Assembly (NCBI GenBank): GCA_038380435.1
Contig: JAWZYU010000020.1
Coordinates: forward strand, 44,424,307-44,488,306
Source of the DNA: Ryuthela nishihirai
Taxonomy: Eukaryota > Arthropoda > Arachnida > Araneae > Heptathelidae
DNA length: 64,000 nucleotides
Direction of reading: 5' to 3'
A program made the translations under genes and the position numbers. Below the pieces are notes generated by a model. That model saw nothing but the letters and a program-made list of their open reading frames with translations, did not search any database and was not told the DNA's origin. This document shows, in pieces, positions 1 through 12,100 of the stretch (positions are counted from its first letter, which is position 1; each line of letters opens with the position of its first letter).

Positions 1-68
1 ATTATTCTATTTATTTCTACCTAAAAACTAAAAGAAAACGCACCCAGTTAGGTACCATTGATTTAAAC

Positions 69-504
69 CTGTGTCTCGCAAACTGTGTGCCGCGAGAGAT
101 TTTCAAAGTGATACTAGATATTCGATAGATTTCATTTTGACTTGACTTGTGTTATCGACGTGCTATCGACGTGCTTTAATAAAAATCTCTCAGATTTTAT
201 CAATTGGGATCTTGTAAGTATTTATCAAGCTTTTTCCAAATTTTGGTATTAATTTTTGATTATTTGAAGCCATAGAATGGACAAATATTTAAAACAAACA
301 CCGAGTTATGAATTAAAGAACGAGAGCAAATCTTCAAGTAAAACCAGGCTGATGACTTCAACAGAGCGCAAATATAATGACGATTATATAGAGTTTGCTT
401 TTATTCTTTTTTAGGTATGCCGCGGAAAAAAAATTGGATTTAGTGTGCCGCGGAAAAAATTTAGATTCAGTGTGCCGCAGAGTAAAAAAGTTTGCGAGAC
501 ACTG
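69..504. mobile_element. hAT-type non-autonomous element (MITE)
   Basis: The ends are inverted repeats: CTGTGTCTCGCAAAC at the left and GTTTGCGAGACACTG at the right. GATTTAAA flanks both sides (60-67 and 504-511), or ATTTAAAC/ATTTAAAA if the boundary is moved by one base. An 8-bp duplication is what hAT transposases make. A short GTGTGCCGCGG motif is repeated three times inside near the right end. It has no coding capacity. Confidence 0.7.
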
Positions 505-1590
505 ATTTAAAACATTCTCACTTTCTGTTAATATATATTTTTTTGGTGTAATACATGCTTTTATAAATATGTAGTGTCTTATTTCGCTACCATATTATTT
601 TCAATGGATATTTCGTGATTTTCTTAAATCATTAACTTATTCCCACGATAATCATCCGTTCTCTAAATCAATTAATTAAAGTGCTAATGTCTCTTACAAA
701 CATCTGAGTTGGAATACAAGAAATGTGATAGCATTCAACGATTGTAAATACTTCCAAATTGCATGTTGCATGAAATTAGGTAATTGTCACTTCACTCTAC
801 TTTATTAAACGTAATCTTCCTAATTGCTTTTGAATTCTGTAACACTCGTTGCCCTGTTGGATTATAAGGTTTGAAGTGATTATGGTCCGCTTATTCTAAT
901 TTAAGTTAACCCTTATTTAATGTAGATGTTTTAAACATTTGCAATGTTATCGAGTTCTGTAGCTGCTAATGCAGTCTCCTGATTCGTTTAGTTTACTATT
1001 CCTCATGCGTATCTTTCAACGTTTGTTGTCTGGAGTTTTGTCATACTTATTGCATTTTATTTCATTTAATAAAATATTTTTTTTAATCTTAAATCTTTGT
1101 CACATATACATAATTAATTCATTAACCATGAATAACATATCATCTATTCAGTTGTAGAGTGAAATAAATCATATTATTTTATACCCCACCGCTGAAAATA
1201 CTTAGGTATAGAGAAAAGATACATTCTAGTGACAAAAGGGAACGCAATTTGTTATCTCCTATTTTCAGCCTAAGTATTTCACGTCAAGATTTATAACTGA
1301 CACTTGCATATTTATGCATTTCACTGGAGTTCATGACATAAAATGGTAAACTGATCTTTATACTTATTTAATTCTTATATTTGGGGAAGGGAATGTAAAA
1401 TAAAGGGAGGTAGCTCTCAGTCCCAGAGCTAGAAAAAAAAAGGGGGGGGGAGTACAAGTGATCTGAGTGAAAGAGGGGCAAGATAGAGCCCGAACCCTAT
1501 TCCTGGAGTGAAATATTTTTAATTTTTACACATTTTTCCATACGCAATATTCATACGTTCAATATTCTTTCGCCTCCATTCTGGTTACAA

Positions 1591-2316
1591 AGGGGAGGGA
1601 GTAACTCAGTCGGTAAAGTGCCAATCTCGTAATCTGCTGTTTCCGAACTTTCAGTCTCAGCCGTGCGAGGGGTGGGAGTGGCTCAGTCGGTAGCGCGCCA
1701 GTCTCGTAATATGTAGTTCCCAGGTTCGAGTCCCAGCTGGGTCAGCGTTGAGATTTATCTCCGCAAAATTCCCCGCCCTGCCCACGGTCAGTAGGGGACA
1801 CCGATGGGCTTGGAAAGGCCGCCGTCCGTCGGATGGGACGTTAAGCCGTGGCCCCGTGTGCGGGAGAGCCATACCCTGTGCACGTTAAAGAACACGCTGG
1901 ATGACCTTGACGGGAGACTACCGTCTGTCTCCCAACAGCTGTTCCAGTGGGTCCCCTCCCCCATCTTTCTCTGAGCCTTCGGGGTCCATGTGACCTGGCC
2001 ATTTAGCCCATGGTGTGCAAAAAGTGCCGCTCAGAGGTAAAACAACCCAACCCAGCTGTGCGAGCGTTGTTGAGATTTATCTCCACTAACCGCCATCCTG
2101 TCCTCGATCAGAAAGAGACACCAATGGGCTTGAAAAGGCTACCATTTGTCGAATGGACGTTAAGTCAGGGATCCCTTGTTCAGAATAGCCATACCCTGCG
2201 AACGCTAAGAACGCGCTATATTATATTGACGGGAGAATTACATCTGTCTCCTAACAGCTGCCCAGGGAAACCCTTCCCTAACCTTCTCTGAGCCCTTAGG
2301 GTCCTTGTGACCTCGG
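1591..2316 (+). mobile_element. SINE-1, old copy split by a younger copy
   Basis: A diverged tRNA-like head (GTAACTCAGTCGGTAAAG) lies at 1591-1669 and the matching body and tail (TTGAGATTTATCTCC onward) at 2065-2316. Between them sits a complete younger SINE. The join repeats CAGCCGTGCGAG (1658-1669) as CAGCTGTGCGAG (2053-2064), the duplicated target. Together the two parts make one SINE-1. Confidence 0.8.
1670..2052 (+). mobile_element. SINE-1, full-length copy nested in an older SINE-1
   Basis: The layout is a tRNA-derived head with an A box (TGGCTCAGTCGGTAG) and B box (GGTTCGAGTCC), the promoter of RNA polymerase III. A conserved core follows (GGGACGTTAAGCCGTGG, GCACGTTAAAGAACACGCTG), and the tail ends in GTGCCGCTCAGAGGTAAAAC and AACCCAACCC. 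It is non-coding and depends on a LINE for mobility. Confidence 0.9.
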
Positions 2317-2849
2317 TTACAAGCATCCACAAAGGGATGATGGAGGTGGGATTCCCCCTTTGAGAATACTTTGCTTGGTGTAGGAGTTAGAGATGTTAGA
2401 AAGTGCCTAATTTGTGACGTTAATGATCATGGCTATCAACTTGTAACAAAATAAAATATGTGAACTGTACAAGAAGAGCAAGATGCTTGAGAAGAAAAGA
2501 AGTTAACCAAAATTTTCGAGAGGCAATAACTTTCTCATCTTTAAAAGTGTCTGGGAATAGCAATAACATGGTTAGACGAGCAGAAAAAAAATGTGACTCT
2601 GTTCAATTGATTTATTTTTTTAAAAAAATCATGATTTAACTTGTTTCTCAAAACAGCCATCAATTACTCAGTTCTTGTCTTAAATTCAACTTTTCAACAC
2701 TTTTTGAAAAAAGCCGTTTTTGAGCTAAACTAATATTATCTATTTTCTTAATTAATGCACTGTAACACACGTATTAAAATAAATGTTTAAAGTGCGAGTA
2801 TCTCCTTTACTGCATGTACAATTTCATAATTTTACCCAATTATCTAGGC

Positions 2850-3157
2850 TAGGGGTTCTCAACGTGGGGTACGCGATAAAAAATTTTGGGGTACGCCGTA
2901 GGAGCTGTTTCACTGATTACTCAGTAAAATGTTTATAATTTTATATGTTAAATTGTTTAGGTCATTTTTCTTGTGTTTATCGATATATGTAATTTATGAA
3001 TACAAAATTTAATGTGGATACATATATATAAGTTTTGTTTTATTCTCACTGTGTACTATAACTATAGTACACAATGGGAATAATTATCTATCTATACAAG
3101 GGCAGTTACATACACATTTCCAGGGGGTATTGAAGCATAAAAGGTTGAGAACCACTC
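2850..3157 (+). mobile_element. hAT array-family element with a single internal unit
   Basis: It starts AGGGGTTCTCAACGTGGGGT and ends AAAAGGTTGAGAACCACT, an inverted pair typical of hAT ends. The body matches the element at 12508-14596 but carries one copy of the 127-bp unit instead of fifteen. No clear target duplication is seen. Confidence 0.75.
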
Positions 3158-3769
3158 TTCTTGGCCATCTTTGCTCCTAGTTAATCCGAATAATCGGACA
3201 ACTATTAGAAGTTATACATTATTAAGAATCATAAATTGCATTTAATGAAATAATTTTAAGTTAAATATCTATTATTAAAAAACTCTTTAAAAACGAAACT
3301 TTTGCGATTCCAATTCTATTCTTTACCAAAAAAAAATTTAAATCACCAGAACAACGTTTCGAGTTATTTCATCAAATATTAAGCCCTGATTGCATGCCAT
3401 GCTCCATTATCTGGGATACGCCCTGTTACACAGTTATAATAACTCACAATAACGTCACTAATGAGCATCTAGCCATCTTTATTACTCCCAGGAGCACTTT
3501 AAGGTGTTTGGGTGCTAATAGGAGGATAGAGTATGCCACCCCCCCCCCCTCTCTTTTGCTTAATAACATTAGACCAACTCTTAAGAACATTTGACGGAAT
3601 TAAGCATTGCCCATGCATGAAAGTTGGACACATGCGCGAATACACGATTAGGTTGGAAATATAATTTTCTCAATGAGAAAAATTCGAGAAATGTGGAATA
3701 TATACCATACGCTCGGTGGACATTGAATTTAGAACCTCCACCTCATGTTTTAACAATGGGAAGTTAATT

Positions 3770-3910
3770 TTGAAGATCTATAACTCCTAAATTAAGCGTT
3801 TTATGAGAAAAGTAGCTAAGAATAATTTAAACATCTCAATCAAATCTATCTAAATATCGATTTCAAACAATATTCTTTCAATATTTGTACAGGTACAGAG
3901 GTTTAAACAT
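3770..3910. repeat. Fragment of a foldback-element core
   Basis: The AACATCTCAATCAAATCTAT...ATATCGATTTCAAACAATAT stretch matches the core found in the elements at 15655-16227, 18226-18772 and 54937-55835. Only one arm is present. Confidence 0.45.
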
Positions 3911-3924
3911 TTCAGAACAGCAGT

Positions 3925-4317
3925 TGGGTTGGGTTGGGTTGTTTTACCTCTGAGCGGCACTTTTTTGCACACCATGGGCTAAATGGCCAGGTCACATGGA
4001 CCCCGAAGGCTCAGAGAAGGTTGGGGGAGGGGTCCCACTGGAACAGCTGTTGGGAGACAGATGGTAGCCTCCCGTCAAGGCCATCCAGCGTGTTCTTTAA
4101 CGTGCACAGGGTATGGCTCTCCCGCACACGGGGCCACGGCTTAACGTCCCATCCGACTGACGGCGGCCTTTCCAAGCCCATCGGTGTCCCCTACTGACCG
4201 TGGGAAGGGCGGGGAATTTTGTGGAGATAAATCTCAACGCTGACACAGCTGGGACTCGAACCTGGGAACTACAGATTACGAGCCTGGCGCGCTACCGACC
4301 AAGCCACCCCCGCCCCC
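3925..4317 (-). mobile_element. SINE-1, full-length
   Basis: The reverse-strand copy runs from the tail (GGGTTGGGTTGTTTTACC) to the tRNA-like head (GAGCCTGGCGCGCTACCGAC). CAGAACAGCAGT flanks it on both sides (3913-3924 and 4318-4329), a perfect 12-bp target duplication, so the insertion looks young. Confidence 0.92.
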
Positions 4318-5067
4318 CAGAACAGCAGTGTTCCAAGAAATTTATTAAAAGAATATCGAAAGAAATTTTTTCACCTTAGCTTTTATTACTTTAGTTTCCT
4401 CATGAATCTAAGCAATCTTATAATTTCATCAGCTTAATAAATATTACTGAAAATGAAGCTATTTCTGTGGGACGTTATAAACCTCAATTGCTTCTTGAAT
4501 CATTGTCAAATGTTATTTGTCTGAGTGATGTTATTCTACAGCCACACGTTGCATAGATATGACGAGGAAGGTGATTGCTGTAATTATATGACTCCGACGT
4601 TTATCGAAAATGCAAAGAACCACACTATTTGGCATAACATTAAAGAGTGCAGAAACATAAATTCGAATGTGTTATGTTTTTTCAAGTTCTTTAGTGAGAA
4701 TGAGTTTTGAAAGAGGAGAAATAAAAAACAGTTCAACTTCTACAACTCAAATCTGAAGGGACAAGAAAAGAATTATAATTAACAGAACTGAAAATAAGTT
4801 TTCATAGTGTCCTAATAAAATATACATACACCCGAAATAATGAGTCGAAAAAAATTGGTTGTCCCATCTCAGTCAAGACACCAATTTCTTCAAACTCATT
4901 ATTTCAAGTGTTTCTTGTCTACATGTTTATATACTATATTTCCTGTCATAATTTTTTACTACATACACCTATTTCTGAAGCTGCAAAACGTACAGGCATG
5001 AAGCTTTTGCTGTAGTATTTATCTTCCAACAGTCATCCTACATTAAATGAGTTGAGCTAGTCAATAC

Positions 5068-5490
5068 TATACGAGGATCATTCCAAAAGTAATGCCTCAC
5101 AATTTGTTTACATATCAACATTTATTCCACTGTACTTTTGCTTATACAGAGTATAGATACATCCTTCTCACTTATTGTTATCATAAATATATCAGTCAAT
5201 CAAGTTACAGTCCATGGACAGACGCCAATGTTGAGAAAGTGAACAGCATAATTTTAGCAAACAGACGAGTAACTGTTAAAGAACTGTCGCTGTAACCGGA
5301 CATTGGAGAAGCAACTGTACACATTAAAAGATATATATCACACATTAAACGAATTGGGCTTGTCGAAGGTCTGTTTCAGGTAGATCTTCCGACAACACCT
5401 ACCTTGTGGCGGTTGAGAAATAGTGGTTACAGAACGCAGGACAAGAATTTCACGATGAAGGCATATAGGGTCTTGTACCGAGATGGCACA
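5068..5490 (+). pseudogene. Mariner-type transposon remnant
   Basis: It begins with the terminal-like TACGAGGATCATTCCAAAAG and encodes NVEKVNSIILANRRVTVKEL. This resembles the helix-turn-helix N-terminus of a mariner transposase, broken soon after by a stop. No catalytic residues remain. The call rests on a short stretch. Confidence 0.5.
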
Positions 5491-5507
5491 AGGTAGTATT
5501 ACATGAG

Positions 5508-5867
5508 TTGGGTTTTGTTGTTTAATCTCTGAGTTGCACATTTTTGCATAGAATGAGCAAAACTGGTCAGGTTACAAGGATCCAAAGGGCTCAGATAAGG
5601 TTGTGGGTCAGATAAGGTAAGGTCACTGGTCAACAGCTAGGAGACAGATGGAAGCCTCCCGTCAAGATCATCCAGCATTTTCTTTAACGTACACAATGTT
5701 ATGGCTCTCCAGCATAGAGTCATGGCTTAACATCCATTTGACAGACAGAGGTCTTTCCAAGCTCATCGATGTCTCCTTTTTGAACGACGGCAGGGTGGAC
5801 CCTGTTACCAGTTACCGTTCACAGCAAACTGGAGCGTGTGCCGTCGTTCAAAAAGGAGACATCGATG
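5508..5867 (-). mobile_element. Diverged SINE-1 ending in an inverted duplication
   Basis: The tail and core are recognisable (TTTAATCTCTGAGTTGCACA, CCTCCCGTCAAGATCATCCA). At 5764-5792 the sequence meets a 46-base spacer and is then repeated in perfect inverted order at 5839-5867 (29 bp arms). The spacer contains GTTACCGTTCACAGCAAACT, which is the core of the palindromic family at 6525-7291. Confidence 0.65.
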
Positions 5868-6033
5868 GGCTAACGGAGATAATATTACGACTTAACTATA
5901 TTGTATGTACTCATTCTGTAGTCTACTAGAACTTTATGATTAAACTGTGGTTAACGTTCTCAATATGTCCTACTTGTAAATCCTATGGACAACATTAATT
6001 AGCCGAAACTTATAACAATAAAATGCAACTCAC

Positions 6034-6194
6034 CTTGAAAATAGTCTAACCAGGGAGGCTGGAAATTGTGCTCTGAAGCTAATGTTAATGTATTTAGAAA
6101 AACAAGGACAATCACAATCCAATAAAAGGCCTGCGATTTCACCATCTTCCTACAAGACCTCCGTAACCGTCTACTCTCCTTCGTCATCTGCTTC
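6034..6194 (-). CDS. Cav1 exon: end of I-II linker and domain II S1
   Basis: The exon encodes a basic run ([19 protein letters not shown]) and then [20 protein letters not shown] and [14 protein letters not shown], the first helix of domain II and its S1-S2 loop. The acceptor is cgatttatttacag at 6195 and the donor CAAG|gtgagt. The 161 bases leave one base of a codon expected to be glutamate. The next exon (IIS2) was not found between 1 and 6033 and should lie beyond the left edge. Confidence 0.95.
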
Positions 6195-9100
6195 CTGTAA
6201 ATAAATCGTTCGAAATGAAATGCATCAATGAGCACGAATTTAAAATAATTAATTTGCTTCTACTATTGATCATTTCTTAAAACACATTAATAACATTTAA
6301 GCACAGACGTCGAAGAGGCCTCCCAAATTTTATTATATAAATGTCAGCCCATTTGAACTTGGTTTTCCAAAGGGAATTTAAAATATTACTGAAATTACTG
6401 AATTTGTTTTTCACAAGAGCGCTGAGGGCAATACTCTAACCAATTTATCAATTTTCTGATAGGATCACAGGAAAACGCTACAGCTAAACTAATACCCAGA
6501 TTTTTTTGTTCTTTGACTTTGGTACAGTCGCTCAAAAAAGTATCCGAACACCATGGTTGATTACAGAATTCAGAAAAAATATCTGGCAACGATTTTTTTT
6601 TAGAAATTAGTAATCTGGCAACCTTCGTGTCACGTGATTACAAAATTCATCAAAAATATCTGGAGCGTGTACAGCAACTGTACACGCTCCAGTTACCGTT
6701 CACAGCAAACTGGAGCGTGTGCAGTTACTGCACACGCTCCAGTTTGCTGTGAACGGTATTACTGCACACGCTCTAGTTTGCTGTGAACGGTAACTGCACA
6801 CGCTCAATATTTCCGAGAGTGAGCCCACACGATCCAGGTCTTTGTGAGCTCACACGATCCAATGTTCTGTGAACATTAACCGCAACCGCTCCAGTTTGCT
6901 GTGAACGGTAACTGCACACGCTCAATATTTCTGTGAGTGGGCCCACACGATCCAGGTTTTTGTGAGCTCACACGATTCAATGTGCTGTGAACATTAACCG
7001 CAACCGCTCCAGTTTGCTGTGAACGGTAACTGCACACGCTCCATATTCATTGCATTATACATATATTCATACGCATTATATATATTAAAAAAATATCCGA
7101 ACACTACGGTTGATTAAAAAATTCAGAAAAAATATCTATCAACGATTTTTTTAGAAATTAGTGATCTGGCAACCTTCGTGTCACTTGACACGAAGGTTGC
7201 CAGATCACTAATTTCTAAAACAATCGTTGCCAGGTATTTTCTCTGAATTCTGTAATCAACCATAGTGCCCGGATACTTTTTTGAGCGACTGTACTTGTAA
7301 TTGGAGCACTTCCTCACTTTCTCTATAGGAAATCATTAAGAGTTCTAAATGTAACGTGATAGAGAGGGTGAAAAATATTGAAACTCCCAATACTCTTTCA
7401 ATGTGTAACTTAAAGAATAGGTTTCCTTTGAAAGATATCAACCATATCTATCAAATCCAGTGATCGCTATTAGGACCCAAACCATGAATGGCAAATAAAT
7501 GGCACGAATGCCAAACTTGGCAAGTCACGAAATTTTGTCGGCACGTGAAGAAATATCAAAAAAAACATGAATTTTTAATTATATGATCATGATTAAGAGC
7601 TTGCAGAAGACTTAGATATAAAAGTAATACTTTAAAACTAAAATAAATTCTAAATAAATAAATAAAATAAATAAATACCCCCTCAAGCAGCTGCTTGCCA
7701 CAGAGGTCTGACAGGAGCCTGTCAGTTTATAAGCCAGAGTAGAAGGTCTGAGAGGATGGCAGGACTTCAGCATAAAAACAACACGAACATCCATGCCTTA
7801 CCCGGGGCTCGAACCCAGGTCCCGTAGATCAGTAGCCAAGCACGCTAACCACTCAAATATTTCTACATTCCCTATTTTTACTGTTATGCCCCCCGAACTA
7901 AATAAAGTACATTGTTTTTATTTTATTAAATAAAGTAATTAATTACAATTTCGAGTATTATTTAATTTTATATATATATATAAGACGCTGTATATATATA
8001 TATAGTTGAAATAACTGTTTGGTTTGTCCAAAAATCTGCAGCGTTGAATTGCTTGAATAATAATGCGTGATTAAACTTCATATACTGATATTTTATTAAT
8101 AATTCTAAAACATTCTGCCACATGGTATGCCTACAAATATTTGACAGACCTTTACTTATTTTGGCATGCCAGTTGAAACCTATTTGCCGTCATTGCTCCA
8201 GAGGAAGTGGAAATATCCGTATTTACCAGGGTGCTCGAAATAAAATTCTAAACTTGAAGTTTTCACGCAGCTCTTTGACTTCTCTTCGTACACAAAGTTT
8301 TGTACACCTGTTTTTGCACTCCTCTGTGTACACCTGTTTTTTACTCCTCTTTTGAACGAAACGGAATCCACAGAAGCGGAATCACAGGTTTTATTCTACA
8401 AACTTATACCGAAGAGCCAAAACATTATGACCACCTGCCTAATATGATGTTGGTCCTCCGCGTGCCGCCAAAACAGCGCTTTCCCGGCGAAGCATGGACA
8501 CTACAAGATTTCTAAACGTACCTTGTGGAATCTGATACCAACACGTTGCCAGCAGATTCTTTAACTCTTTTAAGTTACGTGGTTGAGCCGATGCATATCG
8601 GATATGCTGTTCCAACACAAACCACAGATGTCCGATTGGATTGATGGCTGGGGAATTTGGAGGTCAGGGCACTACTTGGAAGTCTTCCTCAAGTTCCGTG
8701 AACCATTCTCGAACAATCCGAGAAGTGTGGCATGACGCATTATCCTGCTGAAAAAAGGCACTACTGGAGGAAAATACCGTTGCCGTGAAAGGATGTACCT
8801 GGTCTGCAATGACGTTTAGTAAGTGGTAGACATCATAGTTTCCTGCATATGAATGACTGAACCCAGGGTTTCCCAGCAGAACATTGCCCAAAGCATTACA
8901 CTTCCTCAACCGGCTTGTTTTCGTTCCACGGTGCATTCTGGTGCCAACACTTCCCCAGGTTAACGACGCACGCGTACCTGGCAGTCCACACGGTACAACA
9001 GGAGAAGAGATTCATCGGACCAGACGAGCTTCTTCCAATCACTCAAGGTCCAGTTTTGATGCTCTGGTGCCCGTTGTAGGCGCTTTGGACAGTGAACTGA

Positions 9101-12100
9101 GGTTAGCATGGGCACTCGGAGCAGCCTGCGGCTAGGTAGCTCCATTTTCAGTAGGGTTTGATGTACTGTGTGTTGTGACACATTACTCCCGTCACCAGCA
9201 TTCAAATTATGGACGAGTAGAGGGCACAGTTTCCCTTCTGTTGGCTCGTACCATATGGGATAGCTTCGGTCACCTCTAACATCAATGAGCCGTGGTCGGC
9301 CCATATGTTGCCTGCGGTTCGTGGTTTTTCCCTCCTCGGCCTTTTTGAAGGTGCTATCCACGGCCGACCGTGAGCACCCCACAAGCCTTGCCGTCTCGAA
9401 AATGCTCTGACCCAGTATTCTGGCCATTACAATTTGTCCTTTGCCAAACTCATTAAGTCCGCTGCCTTTTCCATCTGAAAAACAAGAATAACACTGATTA
9501 ACAGAGCACAGTATCAGGGGTTATTTATACCTTTTCAGGATCTTCACACGCGCCGTCGTTTACCTGAAGTTGCATCGATTTACATAAGGACGCGCTGGTC
9601 ATAATGTTTTGGCTTTTCGGTGTATAAATCAACATAATTGGATATTTTTAATAGTCTTTTTGTAAGAAACAATGGTCATGGAAGACTCAACACTAGTCTC
9701 TTACAAAGGAAAATTATCAAGCTGAATTTAACTGTTTTCCCTTCAGGATTAATAGTAAACCCTGGTATTAAAAGCGAAAAAAAAATTCAATTTTAAACAA
9801 ATGTTGAAATTATAATCATTGTTGTAATATTGTCTGTTTGATGACCCTCTAATAAAACAAATACTATTACTGAACGGAAAAAAGTGACTAAACAACCGAG
9901 TCTGAAAAGGAATGCCGAAGAATTAACTCCCAATTTCAGTTGACAGAATAATCTCCCAGTCTCAGAAGAATTGTCAAAGCATCGAACTTGAAATCTCCTA
10001 GTCTCAGGAGAATTGTCAAAGCATCGAACTTGAAATCTCCTAGTCTCAGTAGAATTGTCAAAGCATCGAACTTGTAATCTTCTAGTCTCAGGAGAATTGT
10101 CAAAGCATCGAACTTGTAATCTCCTAGTCTCAGGAGAATTGTCAAAGCATCGAACTTGTAATCTCCTAGTCTCAGGAGAATTGTCAAAGCATCGAACTTG
10201 TAATCTCCTAGTCTCAGGAGAATTGTCGAAGCATCGAACTTGTAATCTCCTAGTCTCAGGAGAACTGTCAAAGCATCTAACTTCTAATCTCCTAGTCTCA
10301 GGAGAATTGTCAAAGCATCGAACTTGAAATCTCCTAGTCTCAGGAGAATTGTCAAAGCATCGAACTTGTAATCTTCTAGTCTCAGGAGAATTGTCAAAGC
10401 ATCGAACTTGTAATCTCCTAGTCTCAGGAGAATTGTCAAAGCATCGAACTTGTAATCTCATAGTCTCAGGAGAATTGTCAAAACATCGAACTTGTAATCT
10501 CATAGTCTCAGGAGAACTGTCAAAGCATCGAACTTGTAATCTCCTAGTCTCAGGAGAATTGTCAAAGCATCTAACTTGTAATCTTCTAGTCTCAGGAGAA
10601 TTGTCAAAGCATCGAACTTGTAATCTCCTAGTCTCAGGAGAATTGTTGAAGCATCGACTACATAGTCACCCTGCCTAATAATAACTGGCAAAGAATCGAC
10701 TCCATAGTCTCCCAGTCTCAGAAGAACTGTCAAAGCATCGACCACATAATCTCCCAGTCTCAGAAGAACTGTCGACGCATCGACCACATAATCTCCCAGT
10801 CTCAGAAGAACAGTCAAAAGATCGAACTTGTAATCTGCTAGTCTCAGAAGAACTGTTGAAGCATCGACTTGCATAGTCTGGCCACTTAAACATCAATTTC
10901 ATAGCCGTCCAGTCTCAGAAGAAGCGTCAAAGTATCGACTGCATAGTCAAATAGTAGTTTCACTGTCAAAGCATGGATCCTGTAGTCTTCAATTATCAGA
11001 AGAACAGTTGAAATATCGACTGCATAGTCTCCCAGCATAAGAAGATCTGGCAGAAATCGACTGTATAGTCTCTCAGTCTCAGAAGAACCGTCGAGACATT
11101 GAGACTGCAGAGGTTTCCAGTGTGAGAAAAAGCTTCGAAGCATCGACTGCATACTCTCTTAGTCTCAGAAGAACCCTTGAAACCTCCACTGTACTGCCTC
11201 CCAGTCTCAGAAGAACTGTATAAATACTAGCCGTGTAGTCTTCCAGTCTCAGAAGAACCGTCGAAACATTGACTGGGTAGTCTCTCAGACTAAGAAAAAC
11301 TGTCATAGACTGCGTAGTTCACCCAGTCTCCACAGCTGAGGCTTAGCCACTGACACGAATCGATCTCAATAAACTGCAGCAAATATTTGCATCCGACATT
11401 GAAGAAGAGTTAAATAATTCATCATTTTCAGCTCCAGTTGTTTCACATTCGTCTTGACATGCTAACTCATTGAAATTCCAACGCCATCCCTGTAGATAGG
11501 AAAACATCAACTTCATCCAAACAAGCATTCTCAAAACACTCCTCACTGCTGCAAATGAAAGATCAAATATTGTTCAAGAATGTAATTGCCTTGTACATCA
11601 ACAAAATTTAAACGCACTTTGTTCCATAATTTTAATATTTAAACACTGGTAAATCTATTCATGAGAAGAAGTCACTTCAAAATTCTTTTCATGTCTACAT
11701 GAATCTAATTCATTAAATCCCTACCGAATGACAAAACAAACTGCAATGCCATCCTACTTTAACTTTACAACGAGATAGTGAGTATATGATTCCATCGTTG
11801 TCTTTGCTTCTCCTAAAAAGAATTTTTAATTATTGCATTACATTTCATATTTAATTCGATTATCATATTTTATGAAACTAGAATTCGGAATATTATGCAG
11901 GGAAATAGTTTAGATTGAAACTGTCGCCTGGCCATAAAATATGCACAGTCAATGTAAAACAAATATTATGTTTCCTTACAAGATATTATTATTATTTTCA
12001 TTAGGCAACTATGCATGTAAAATCGTCGCTTAATCTCACTATATTACTTCTAGGATTCTTTTCCGTCCTAAGTGATGAATGAAAAAAAAATTCTATTCTT

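Larger units (their letters stand above)
1..6033 (-). other. Cav1 intron after the IIS1 exon (partial)
   Basis: No exon was recognised here. It holds a hAT-type short element (69-504), a SINE inserted in a SINE (1591-2316), a hAT array-family element (2850-3157), a SINE (3925-4317), a mariner remnant (5068-5490) and a rearranged SINE (5508-5867). The parts at 505-1590, 2317-2849, 3158-3780 and 4330-5067 are AT-rich with nothing recognised, apart from homopolymer runs near 1430-1450 and 3540. Confidence 0.7.

Noticed and set aside
1690..1745. tRNA-like sequences with good A and B boxes at this and other places in the window.
   Set aside because: They are the heads of SINE copies, each continuing into the SINE core, and not free tRNA genes.
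3934..4197. An 87-codon open frame (and near-identical ones at 57102 and 43832) beginning [20 protein letters not shown].
   Set aside because: The frame lies wholly within SINE-1 copies, antisense to the element, and recurs only because the SINE is repeated.
9944..10680. Regular repeats considered as a CRISPR-like array.
   Set aside because: Units are contiguous with no unique spacers and the DNA is eukaryotic; it is a minisatellite.
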